Origin: Holophagales bacterium
GTDB taxonomy: Bacteria > Acidobacteriota > Holophagae > Holophagales > Holophagaceae
Length of the DNA stretch: 13,474 bases
Direction of reading: 5' to 3'
Assembly (NCBI GenBank): GCA_031281385.1
Contig: JAITFL010000044.1
Span: forward strand, 1 to 13,474
This document shows positions 6,313-13,474 of the stretch, piece after piece (position 1 is the first letter of the stretch; each line of letters opens with the position of its first letter). The position numbers and the translations under genes were made by a program. Below the pieces are notes generated by a model, which did no database searches, was not told the DNA's origin, and saw nothing but the letters and a program-made list of their open reading frames with translations.

Positions 6313-6363
6313 CAACGCCGATTTTGGCTACATTCCTTCTAGCCCATTCGGGCTTTTGGAGAT

Positions 6364-7104
6364 TTACATATTCGCCAATCTCTGCAGATGCTCTTCCATG
6401 GATATTGGCGTGTTGGGTTCGTCAGATTTGATTTTTCCGTCCAGCAGCTTGATTATGCGATGGGAATGTTTGGCTATGTCCTCTTCGTGCGTGACCAGAA
6501 TGATGGTGTTGCCCCTTTGGTACAGCTCTTCAAACAGTGCCATGATTTCAACGCTGGTGCGCGAATCGAGGGCCCCAGTCGGCTCGTCGGCCAACAAGAT
6601 GGAAGGCGAGTTAACCAATGCCCTGGCGATAGCCACGCGCTGGCGCTGGCCGCCCGATAGTTGGTTGGGCATGTGGAAGGCCCTTTCCTTTAAGCCCACG
6701 TTTCCAAGAGCATCAATTGCTTTTTTCTTTCTTTCCGAAGGGGACGCCCCTGCATAGATGAGCGGGAGCTCCACATTCTGCAGCGCGGTGGTGCGGGCAA
6801 GCAGGTTAAACGTCTGGAACACGAAGCCTATTTCTTCGTTCCTGATCTGGGCCAGTTCGTCATCGGTCATTTTGGAGACTATTTTGTTGTTCAGCAGGTA
6901 CTCTCCGCTGGTGGGGGAATCGAGGCAGCCGATCATGTTCATCATGGTTGACTTCCCCGAGCCGCTGGGCCCCATGATGGCCACGTATTCGCCTCTGAAG
7001 ATGGATAGGCTGGTCCCGTCCAAGGCCCTTACCTCCATGTCCCCCATTTGGTAGTATTTCTTGATATTTGTTAGCCTAATCAATGGCATGTCTGACGCTG
7101 GCAT
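6364..7104 (-). CDS. ABC transporter ATPase, MacB/LolD type
   Basis: 246-residue nucleotide-binding subunit with all canonical motifs: Walker [10 protein letters not shown] (45-53), Q-loop glutamine Q97, signature LSGGQ (149-153), Walker B ILLADE (169-174), D-loop GALDS (177-181) and H-loop H206. It belongs to the MacB/LolD/FtsE branch, whose members drive FtsX-like permeases to move substrates out of the inner membrane or periplasm. The ATG at 7104 follows AGGGGA at good spacing. It is the first gene of the minus-strand exporter locus and is followed by a 454-bp spacer before the adaptor and the two permeases. The substrate could be a lipoprotein, lipid, peptide or antimicrobial; the sequence does not say which. 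Confidence 0.9.
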   Translation of the reverse strand: MPASDMPLIRLTNIKKYYQMGDMEVRALDGTSLSIFRGEYVAIMGPSGSGKSTMMNMIGCLDSPTSGEYLLNNKIVSKMTDDELAQIRNEEIGFVFQTFNLLARTTALQNVELPLIYAGASPSERKKKAIDALGNVGLKERAFHMPNQLSGGQRQRVAIARALVNSPSILLADEPTGALDSRTSVEIMALFEELYQRGNTIILVTHEEDIAKHSHRIIKLLDGKIKSDEPNTPISMEEHLQRLANM

Positions 7105-7289
7105 GAATTTCCCCTAGCAAGCAAAAAAGATTGTTCCGAAATGGATGGCGAGCCCACAGACCCCGGCATGCTGTATTCGCGACAGCCCACCAAAAGTTTA
7201 GATGCCCGCAGAAAGTTTTAGTTTAATGGCAGATGCGGTCTGGCAACAAAGCAAAACAGCAACACGTGCATTGATAAGTTTTACATAAT

Positions 7290-7318
7290 TTGCCCATGCA
7301 CGGGGAAAAATGTATCTT
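7290..7318 (+). promoter_or_regulatory. Possible promoter of the M16 peptidase operon
   Basis: TTGCCC (7290-7295) and TATCTT (7313-7318) are separated by 17 bp, each matching the sigma-70 consensus at four of six positions. Transcription would begin near 7325 and leave a leader of about 97 nt before the ATG at 7423. TATAAA nearby (7317-7322) is an alternative -10. Confidence 0.35.
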
Positions 7319-7371
7319 ATAAATCAATCATAAAGCATTTTCCCTCAACCATCGCCATCTGGGGGCTGTCT

Positions 7372-7395
7372 AAGACAAGTGTTGTTGTCTTTTTT
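7372..7395 (+). promoter_or_regulatory. Terminator-like hairpin in the M16 operon leader
   Basis: AAGACAA (7372-7378) pairs with TTGTCTT (7385-7391) around a 6-nt loop and is followed by a run of T interrupted by two C. It lies between the candidate promoter and the Shine-Dalgarno, so it might attenuate the operon. The stem has only two G-C pairs and may be too weak. Confidence 0.3.
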
Positions 7396-7422
7396 CCTTT
7401 TTAACATCTTAGGGGGATGCCT

Positions 7423-9024
7423 ATGATCAAACCATCGGCCTTAACTTTTGTTGTTGCGTCAATCGTCGGGTTCGGCCCTGCGGACGCGCAAACGCTTCCC
7501 GTAAAGGAGCACGTGCTGAAAAACGGCATGAAGGTGCTCTTGGTGGAGCGCCATGACGAACCGACCATCGCCTGTTCATGGCTTGCCAAGGTCGGCAGCG
7601 TAAATGAAAGGCCGGGAATCACCGGCCTAGCCCACCTTTTTGAGCACATGATGTTCAAGGGCACCAAGACCATCGGCACCAGGGACGGCAAGAGGGACAT
7701 CGAGCTAAACGCGGCCCAAGACAAAATCCAAGCGGAAATACGAAAAGAGAGGGCGATACTGCGGGAAAAGCAGCGCAGGGGGGAAATCGCTGACATGCAA
7801 GACCCCAACGTCAGAACTCCCAGGCTTCAAGAGCTATTGGAAGAGTTCGACAAGCTGGTGAAAGAGCAGCGGTCGCTCATCGTCAAAGACGAGATATGGA
7901 ACATCTACAACGCTGCCGGGGCCACTGGGATAAACGCAAGCACGGGCAATGACAGGACAAATTACATCGTGGTTGTCCCCTCAAATAAGCTGGAGCTGTG
8001 GGCTTGGCTAGAGTCCGACCGCATTATGAACCCCGTTTTCAGGGAGTTCTATAGCGAGCGCAGCGTTATCCTTGAAGAAAGAAAGCAAACCTTGGAATCG
8101 AGGGGCGGGGGCTTGGGGCGCGTAAACGAGCACTTCAACGCCATGAACTGGGTCGCGGCTCCGTACACATGGGAAGTGATTGGCTGGCCCAGCGACATCT
8201 CTTACGTGACCAGAGAGGACGCAAACCAGTTTTACGCCACATACTATGCGCCAAACAACATCACAGCCATCTTGGTGGGCGACTTCAAAACCAACGACGC
8301 CATTGCGCTGATGGAAAAATATTTTGAGCGCATCCCTGGCAATCCAAGGGGCGTGCCGGAAATATATACTGAGGAACCTCCAAGGGTTGGCCAAAAGCGA
8401 ATGTACGCCGTGACAGAGGCGCAGCCCAGCATCAGGATCAATTTCAATGCTGTTTCAGCAGTCCACAAAGACGCTCCCGCGCTTACCATATTGGCTTCAA
8501 TCCTTGGCGGCGGTGGGGGGTTTGGCCGTGGCGGCGGTGGAGGAAGCTCCACTGGAAGGCTTTCCAAAAGTCTAGTCTTGGAACAAAGCGCCGCCCTTTC
8601 CGCCTCGGCGAACTTTAGCGGCATGAAATATGGCGGGTCATTTTATTTGAGCGCGTCGCCGACGCCGGGCAAGACCCCCGAAGAGATGGAACCGCTCCTA
8701 TACGCCGAAATCCAAAAAATAGTTGAGAACGGAGTGACAGACGCAGAACTGCAGCGGGCAAAAATATCTAGGGAAAACGCCATGCTGATGATGCAGGAGA
8801 GCAACGTCGGCATAAGGTCGGCCCTCGAAGCCGCCGAAGCCTCTGGCACGTATCAGGATTATTTGGACAACATTCCAAAGTTCAAGGCCGTCACCAAAGA
8901 AGACGTCCAGCGCGTGGCAAAGGATTACATCGTTAAGGACAGGGCCAACGTTTTGGTCACCACCCAAGCCGCGCCTGCAGCAGGTGGCCGTGGCCGCTCA
9001 AACCCAGCTAGGGAGGCAAACTAA
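7423..9024 (+). CDS. Secreted M16 zinc peptidase, catalytic subunit
   Basis: 533-residue insulinase/pitrilysin-family (M16) metallopeptidase. A signal peptide ends near ADAQ (residues 20-23), so it should act in the periplasm or outside. The zinc motif HLFEH is at 71-75, and the third ligand is probably in VILEE (about 215-219). NASTGNDRTNYIV matches the conserved strand. Between these lies a charged, probably coiled insertion of about 70 residues (88-158). The second half lacks the RxxxGLxY substrate-binding motif: VLEQSAAL stands in its place. It also has an 11-residue Gly-rich expansion after SIL (362-374). I chose ATG 7423 because AGGGGG is 6 bases upstream; ATG 7417 directly abuts it. 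It overlaps the next gene by one base (TAATG). Confidence 0.9.
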   Translation: MIKPSALTFVVASIVGFGPADAQTLPVKEHVLKNGMKVLLVERHDEPTIACSWLAKVGSVNERPGITGLAHLFEHMMFKGTKTIGTRDGKRDIELNAAQDKIQAEIRKERAILREKQRRGEIADMQDPNVRTPRLQELLEEFDKLVKEQRSLIVKDEIWNIYNAAGATGINASTGNDRTNYIVVVPSNKLELWAWLESDRIMNPVFREFYSERSVILEERKQTLESRGGGLGRVNEHFNAMNWVAAPYTWEVIGWPSDISYVTREDANQFYATYYAPNNITAILVGDFKTNDAIALMEKYFERIPGNPRGVPEIYTEEPPRVGQKRMYAVTEAQPSIRINFNAVSAVHKDAPALTILASILGGGGGFGRGGGGGSSTGRLSKSLVLEQSAALSASANFSGMKYGGSFYLSASPTPGKTPEEMEPLLYAEIQKIVENGVTDAELQRAKISRENAMLMMQESNVGIRSALEAAEASGTYQDYLDNIPKFKAVTKEDVQRVAKDYIVKDRANVLVTTQAAPAAGGRGRSNPAREAN

Positions 9025-10508
9025 TGCTAGGACGAATCATTCTTTCTATTGCCATTGGCGTTTCAGCCGTTTCAACTTTATCGGCTCAAGCGATACCCGA
9101 CAGGCCAGAAAAAATCACATTCCCGCGATTGTCTTTCCAAGTCCCAAAGGCAAAGGACTATAAGACCAGCCTAAAAAACAAGATACCTGTCTATATCTCT
9201 GACAATGCTTCCAACGCGCCCATCATCAACGTCAGCATACACTGGAGGGGCGGCGGCTACATGGAGCCAACGGGCAAAGAGGGCCTTGCTGGCTGCTATG
9301 GCTCGCTGCTGGCATCATCAGGCTCTACAAAACTGGAGATTGAAAAGCAGGAAGACATCCTTGACAATCTAGCGGCTTCCATCAGCAGCAACTGCGGGCC
9401 CATAGACGGCTCCATCTCCATGCGGTGCTTGGCGAAAGACTTTGATCAGGTGTTTGGATTGATGATGGACACATTCAACCACCCCGCCTTCTTGCAGAAC
9501 CGCCTAGACCTGAACAAGCGCCGAACCCGGCAGGCCCTGTTGCTTAGGAACAACGAAGTTACCATGATAGCTTCTTACCAAATGGGACACTTGCTTAGGG
9601 GCGAGGATCATTTTTCGGTCAGGTCTTCAACACCGGCAAGCATTGACTCCATAACAAGGGAAGACCTTTTGGCATTCCATTCGCGCATCAAGCACCCATC
9701 AAACTTCATCGTGACGATTTCGGGCAAGTTTGACAGAAAGCCCGTGATGGACAAGCTAAACGCCACTGTAGGGTCAATGAAGGCTTCAAAGGACGCCCAA
9801 ATAAGCCCCAAAATCCCTGTCCCGGAGTTCACCCGCACCCCAGGCATCTACGTTGTTGACAGAGCAAACGCTCCGCAGGCCGTCGTTCAATGGGCATTCC
9901 CCGGCATGCGCCGCGGCGACCCAGACTGGCACGCAGCAGTGGTGATGAACCAAATCTTGGGTGGTGGCTTTACTAGCAGGCTGATGGCCAAAATCCGCTC
10001 CGACGAGGGACTTACCTACGGCATCAGGACCGCGCTAGGAGAAGGAGCCAACTGGACAGGCGATTTTACTGGCAGCGCCCAAACGAGCAATAACACGGTG
10101 GCTTACTTGATGAAGCTGGCCCTGGCCGAAATGGACAAGCTTAAAAAAGTGGCGCTCACCAACGATGAGCTCAAAGCCGTAAAGGAAGGTTTAATAGATT
10201 CGTTCCCCAGCCAGTGGGCCAAGTCTGCGATTGTCAGCAGGTTCGCATCAGAAGCCATGGACGGATGGCCGGAAGATTGGTGGATCAACTACCGCGAAAA
10301 GATACAGGCCGTCACTGCGGCAGACGTTCAGCGGATGGCCAATCGTCTGCTTGACATGGACAAAATGATCGTCCTGGCTGTCGGACAGGCAAGCGTCATC
10401 GAAGCCGGTGACCACGACCGCATAGTCCTTCTAAAAGACATTTTGCCATTGCCAATGCAGCGCCTGCCGCTTAGAGATCCCATGACTGGCAAGCCAATGC
10501 CTAAGTAG
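9024..10508 (+). CDS. Secreted M16-family subunit lacking the zinc motif
   Basis: 494-residue M16-family protein with a signal-like N-terminus (hydrophobic 5-20, possible cleavage after SAQA). Where catalytic members have HxxEH, this protein reads LAGCYGSLL (about 88-96), so it cannot bind zinc in the usual way. It retains ILGGGFTSRL (311-320) and the substrate-binding R325 and Y332 in RSDEGLTY, which the upstream protein lacks. The two probably form one heterodimeric peptidase, as known for M16B pairs such as mitochondrial processing peptidase. GGGAGG lies 7 bases before the ATG, and the start overlaps the upstream stop, implying coupled translation and balanced amounts. A strong terminator follows. 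Confidence 0.9.
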   Translation: MLGRIILSIAIGVSAVSTLSAQAIPDRPEKITFPRLSFQVPKAKDYKTSLKNKIPVYISDNASNAPIINVSIHWRGGGYMEPTGKEGLAGCYGSLLASSGSTKLEIEKQEDILDNLAASISSNCGPIDGSISMRCLAKDFDQVFGLMMDTFNHPAFLQNRLDLNKRRTRQALLLRNNEVTMIASYQMGHLLRGEDHFSVRSSTPASIDSITREDLLAFHSRIKHPSNFIVTISGKFDRKPVMDKLNATVGSMKASKDAQISPKIPVPEFTRTPGIYVVDRANAPQAVVQWAFPGMRRGDPDWHAAVVMNQILGGGFTSRLMAKIRSDEGLTYGIRTALGEGANWTGDFTGSAQTSNNTVAYLMKLALAEMDKLKKVALTNDELKAVKEGLIDSFPSQWAKSAIVSRFASEAMDGWPEDWWINYREKIQAVTAADVQRMANRLLDMDKMIVLAVGQASVIEAGDHDRIVLLKDILPLPMQRLPLRDPMTGKPMPK

Positions 10509-10535
10509 CTCAAAAGAATAGGCAGCAAAACAAAG

Positions 10536-10570
10536 AACCGCCCGGGCAGCCCGCCTGGGTGGTTTTTTTT
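10536..10570 (+). terminator. Rho-independent terminator of the M16 operon
   Basis: AACCGCCCGGGC (10536-10547) pairs with GCCTGGGTGGTT (10553-10564), 12 bp with two G-U pairs around AGCCC, and leads into eight T (10563-10570). It lies 27 bases beyond the second M16 stop. On the minus strand the same stem is followed by a T-rich stretch, so it may also end the converging minus-strand transcript. Confidence 0.9.
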
Positions 10571-10594
10571 ATGAAGAGGGCAGACGCTCATTTG

Positions 10595-12517
10595 TCACGC
10601 CCCTGGCGTGTGCCCTTTCTCGTCCAGCAGCCTCACGCCTAGAATACGGGCCAGCCTGAAGCTCATCTCTTCTTGGTGCAGGTGGCAATATGCGTTTAGG
10701 TGCTCGCCTTCTATTGACCTTGGAGTGACGCGGCGGGCCTGCGCTCGGTGAGCCGCCAGTGGCATGTAGGTTATTTCGGCGGTCAAGTTGTGTTCGCCGG
10801 CAAATTCCAATATCTGCCGCGTCTCTTCTTGGGCCTGGCGGGGGTCGGCCTCCGGGTGCAGCATCGGGACCCGCCGCCTGATCTCATTGAATAGCGCAGG
10901 GTCGTCCGACTGAATGCGGAGCAGGGCGTCGTGTATCATTTTCCTGACAGGCTCTAGGTAGCTGCTCATGCCCTTTTCGTCAACAAGCACTAGGCAGGCC
11001 AAAGCCCACGCGTAAAGGTTTTCATTTTCGTCTATGCTGACCGGCAGGAACCTTACGGGCCTTGGGATGAAGCCTGCCTGCTTGAGCAAGGCAAAGGCGT
11101 TGCCGTCGCCCTTGACCTGCATAACTGTCCCGCTGATTGGCTCCAACTTCAAAGAAGCCAATTCTGGCCTAACCATAAGCTCCTTAGCCAAATCCTCGCT
11201 GCGCGTGCGGACAAGGCGCACGCCTTGTTCCACCTCGACTTCGCCAAGCCGCTCTCCGAGATCGGCAAACAGGTTGAGCAGCGGCTGGGGGAGTTCAACG
11301 CCGTCTGGGCCTTTTACATTGGCCTTGGCTTCTTCCAACGGGATACCAGAATCCAAGGCCCTTATCAGTGTGCCAGCAGAAAAGCGGAAACCTACCATAG
11401 CGTCAATCACCTCGACATCGGCGACTTGCGCTAACTTTAGCAGCCTATGCGGGTTTTGCATCATGGGCGTGAGCAATTCCAAGTTCGCGTGGGCATACAG
11501 TGGCGCGACTTGAGCAAGCTGTTCCCAGTGGCCTTCTGTACCTGCCGGATCGCGCAAGATGTACTCCTGCGCCAAGGCGGCCCCATGCTCGGTCAGGGCG
11601 AGGTAGCGTCCCTCATCGTCTGCGGCGGCGATTCCCATCCTGATGAGAAAAGGTAGAAAAGAGTTCAAGGCCAGCGATTCGTTCATCGGACGCAACGCCT
11701 GCAAAAAGGCGAGAAAGGGCCTCATTTCCAATACTTGGCCTTTGCGCTCTAGCAGGTGCCGCATCAAAAAGCGCCTGTCCTCTGGAGACGGCATCCTCCA
11801 TAGTTTTAGGTCGTCCTCTAAAAGCTTGGCGAAAGCCCTTTCGGCCACCCATCTTGGCGGCTGGGCCAAGACAGCGGGGACTAGAGTATCAACAAAGCCC
11901 TCTCGGCTCCAAAGAAGCCCCATCCTGTGCAGCAGCGCGAAAACCAAGGTGGCGTCCCTCTCATCTGAGAGGTAGGCGTTTTGATCCAGCAATTGATTCA
12001 GTTCTTTTTTGGCCGGAAGCCCGCCCTTCAATATCCTCATGCCATTGACGCAGCGCAACAGGACGGAAGTCAAAGCAAGCGAAAAGCCAAACTGTGTGCC
12101 GGGCAAAAGCGATATTTCGCCCTCGGCCTGAAAATTGAGCGCCGCGTCGTCAAAGTCGGCCAATGCGTCCCCAACCCTCTCTGGGACTGTCCAATTTCCG
12201 CATTGATCGCCTATGACTCCGCCATCTGGGAAAACTAGGCCAAGGTTGAATAGGTTTTTAGCCGTACCCTCATCTGCCATTTTGTTTTCAGCAACCATAG
12301 ACTTCAGTGCCTTCAGCGTGCCAGACGGTAGGTCAGCAAGGGCATTTGTAAGGCAACTGTTGTCTTCTAGGTGAAAAACCATAGTCTTGAGCAGCCGGTG
12401 CCTGCCATCGCCCGCATCATTCCAACCATTCGGCACAGGCAGCCTGCGCGACTCGCAGATGCGCTTCAACTGCTCTTCAGAGCACATGGAAAGAAGCTGG
12501 AAATATTGTGCGGCCAT
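10595..12517 (-). CDS. Large protein resembling helicase-associated family, WYL-like C-terminus
   Basis: About 640 residues; no signal peptide or membrane segment seen, so probably cytoplasmic. I recognise it only loosely. The N-terminal layout (YFQLLSMCSEEQLKRICESR, then an ALADLPSGTLKALKSMV helix and FNLGLVFPDGG) and the mid-C-terminal stretch PISGTVMQVKGDGNAFALLK resemble proteins with the XPB/helicase-C-like domain PF13625. The last 80 residues (AEITYMPL, ARRVTPRSIEG, LNAYCHLHQEEMSFRLARIL) look like a WYL-type ligand- or nucleic-acid-sensing domain. No helicase Walker motifs are present, so it is not itself an ATPase. The ATG at 12517 is preferred; an in-frame TTG at 12541 would add eight residues. 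It lies downstream of, and codirectional with, an RNA methyltransferase gene. Confidence 0.6.
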   Translation of the reverse strand: MAAQYFQLLSMCSEEQLKRICESRRLPVPNGWNDAGDGRHRLLKTMVFHLEDNSCLTNALADLPSGTLKALKSMVAENKMADEGTAKNLFNLGLVFPDGGVIGDQCGNWTVPERVGDALADFDDAALNFQAEGEISLLPGTQFGFSLALTSVLLRCVNGMRILKGGLPAKKELNQLLDQNAYLSDERDATLVFALLHRMGLLWSREGFVDTLVPAVLAQPPRWVAERAFAKLLEDDLKLWRMPSPEDRRFLMRHLLERKGQVLEMRPFLAFLQALRPMNESLALNSFLPFLIRMGIAAADDEGRYLALTEHGAALAQEYILRDPAGTEGHWEQLAQVAPLYAHANLELLTPMMQNPHRLLKLAQVADVEVIDAMVGFRFSAGTLIRALDSGIPLEEAKANVKGPDGVELPQPLLNLFADLGERLGEVEVEQGVRLVRTRSEDLAKELMVRPELASLKLEPISGTVMQVKGDGNAFALLKQAGFIPRPVRFLPVSIDENENLYAWALACLVLVDEKGMSSYLEPVRKMIHDALLRIQSDDPALFNEIRRRVPMLHPEADPRQAQEETRQILEFAGEHNLTAEITYMPLAAHRAQARRVTPRSIEGEHLNAYCHLHQEEMSFRLARILGVRLLDEKGHTPGA

Positions 12518-12625
12518 TTGCCCAAGACCTAGCGGTGCCAAAAATGACTTTACAGCTTCTCACGAAATTAGCAAAAAAGCAATGGTTTTCTGTTCTGGGC
12601 TGCCTATGACTGCGACCCGCCACGC

Positions 12626-13408
12626 TCACGTCCCGACCATTTTGGCCATGAGTATGGCACCTGCGGCAGAGACGTTAAGGCTGTCGGCCTTTGCGGCCAT
12701 CGGGATTCGCACATGCTTTGTGCATTTCGATTTCCAAACTGCATCCAGTCCGTCAGATTCGGAACCCAACACCAAGGCCGCCCTTTCCGCTGGCTCCCAC
12801 AGCCAAGCCGACTCCGCGCTACTGTCATCGGCCGTGCCCACTATTTCAGATTTCAAATTGTGGCCGTTTTGCAGCCACGCGTCCAATACTCGGTCAAGGC
12901 CATCGCACTTTAGAACAGGCATTTTCCAAACCGCGCCCATCGAAACGCGCACACAGCGCCTAGAAAATGGGTCTGGCCCCTTGCCCAAAAGAGCCGCGTC
13001 CATTCCAAGCCCCGCCGCTGTTCGCAGCAGTTGACCCAAATTGTCGGCGTTGTCAATTTGGGGCAATACCAACAGTTTGGGCGATTGCGCTATCTGGGCT
13101 TCGCTGGGGGGGGCTGGCACTTCGCAGCAGCAAAGGATTCCACGATGAAACTGGAAGCCTGCCAAATCATTTATTTCATCGGCACTTAAAGAGAATAGCT
13201 CCGCATCGCTGCTGATTTTGGATTCCCATTCCTTTGACTGCCTTGAATCGCACAAGACGGAAACCAACTTCAATCGGCCCATCTTGGCGGCATTCAATGC
13301 CTCTTCGACAAGCAGTCTGCCCTCGCAAATGAAATATCTGCCCATTTCTGCGCTGACAGCCTTTTTCTTTAGATCCGAGTACGGGGCCAGTTGCGGAGTG
13401 TCATTCAT
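12626..13408 (-). CDS. SpoU/TrmH-family RNA 2'-O-methyltransferase
   Basis: 260-residue SPOUT-class methyltransferase that would transfer a methyl group from S-adenosylmethionine to a ribose 2'-OH in rRNA or tRNA. The N-terminus (YFICEGRLLVEEAL, residues 25-38) matches the substrate-binding domain of rRNA-type members. Motif I is IDNADNLGQLLRTAAGLG (118-135) with the expected arginine R129. PFSRRCVRVSMGAV (147-160) is also typical. Motif II is LVLGSESDGL (212-221) and motif III IPMAAKADSLNVSAAGAIL (235-253), forming the SAM-binding knot. The exact target nucleotide cannot be told. The ATG at 13408 gives the normal N-terminus, although no clear Shine-Dalgarno is seen. The remaining 66 bases to the window end hold no recognisable feature. 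Confidence 0.88.
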   Translation of the reverse strand: MNDTPQLAPYSDLKKKAVSAEMGRYFICEGRLLVEEALNAAKMGRLKLVSVLCDSRQSKEWESKISSDAELFSLSADEINDLAGFQFHRGILCCCEVPAPPSEAQIAQSPKLLVLPQIDNADNLGQLLRTAAGLGMDAALLGKGPDPFSRRCVRVSMGAVWKMPVLKCDGLDRVLDAWLQNGHNLKSEIVGTADDSSAESAWLWEPAERAALVLGSESDGLDAVWKSKCTKHVRIPMAAKADSLNVSAAGAILMAKMVGT

Positions 13409-13474
13409 GGGCTACAAACAATAGAAATACTTGCAAAACCGCCACCCATTGCCAACAATATCTCATTCAAACGA

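Larger units (their letters stand above)
5910..6363. other. 454-bp hairpin-rich spacer between exporter ATPase and adaptor genes
   Basis: I find no convincing gene here. The half nearest the ATPase (6167-6312) contains a run of inverted repeats: a GCGGGC/GCCCGC palindrome, a 5-bp stem with a GGGA loop (6244-6257), a CTTAG/CTAAG stem (6270-6284) and a 13-bp perfect stem (6284-6312). The half nearest the adaptor has a homopolymeric A run (T on the transcribed minus strand) closed by an 8-bp stem (5983-6020). The adaptor may therefore have its own promoter, or the hairpins may set relative mRNA levels, but I see no promoter matching consensus well. Confidence 0.55.
7105..7422. other. Divergent promoter region between exporter ATPase and M16 operon
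   Basis: This 318-bp AT-rich stretch contains no gene. It must carry the start signals for the leftward ATPase gene and the rightward peptidase operon. A + strand promoter candidate and a leader hairpin with a T-tract are listed separately. I find no convincing minus-strand promoter. Confidence 0.6.

Noticed and set aside
10577..10616. Second terminator for the minus-strand gene (AGGGCA/TGCCCT enclosing CACGCC/GGCGTG)
   Set aside because: The inverted repeats are real and overlap the stop codon, but no T-run follows on the minus strand. The neighbouring bidirectional terminator at 10536-10570 is a better explanation.
12387..13034. Open frame of 215 codons on the + strand opposite the methyltransferase and helicase-associated genes
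   Set aside because: It spans the ends of two genes on the other strand, has Ser/Pro/Ala-rich composition, and the SPOUT motifs on the minus strand are unambiguous.
13409..13474. Promoter for the RNA methyltransferase
   Set aside because: I looked for -35/-10 pairs on the minus strand and found no pair with acceptable spacing. The region is cut by the window end.

Overview
The window is ordinary chromosomal DNA of moderately high GC (mid-fifties by eye) from a diderm bacterium. Outer-membrane biology is evident from a BamD-type lipoprotein, a MacA-type periplasmic adaptor and secreted M16 peptidases. The style of the split MacAB-like exporter and of the paired M16 peptidases would fit Acidobacteriota or a PVC-type lineage. 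That placement is a low-confidence impression, not something the sequence proves.

Layout, left to right. (1) The 3' end of rplQ (ribosomal protein L17, + strand, 1-129). (2) A 168-bp convergent intergenic segment with two strong hairpins, bounded on both sides by degenerate 7-bp tandem repeats. (3) bamD (minus, 298-1269). (4) A type II toxin-antitoxin operon of the HI1419/HI1420 type (minus, toxin 1690-2004, antitoxin 1412-1696). It has a 14-bp palindrome over its likely promoter and lies between two further heptad-repeat arrays in inverted orientation. (5) A minus-strand MacAB-like export locus, transcribed in the order ATPase (7104-6364), a 454-bp hairpin-rich spacer, adaptor (5909-4674), permease A (4658-3423), permease B (3418-2123). 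(6) A 318-bp divergent promoter region. (7) Two overlapping + strand M16 peptidase genes (7423-9024 and 9024-10508). The first carries the zinc motif and the second carries the R/Y substrate-binding pair, so they probably form one heterodimeric enzyme. (8) A strong intrinsic terminator (10536-10570). (9) On the minus strand, a SpoU/TrmH-type RNA methyltransferase (13408-12626) followed by a large protein resembling the helicase-associated family with a WYL-like C-terminus (12517-10595).

The genes belong mostly to known families. The most unusual material is non-coding. A family of degenerate heptamers (consensus CTTGTAC, or GTACAAG on the other strand) forms four short arrays. Three of these begin at or within a few bases of the stop codons of rplQ, bamD and permease B, and they can be paired as inverted repeats around 131-299 and around the toxin-antitoxin module (1381-2124). 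An 18-bp palindromic unit occurs almost identically in two unrelated intergenic regions (237-254 and 6167-6184). No rRNA, tRNA, insertion sequence or CRISPR array was seen.
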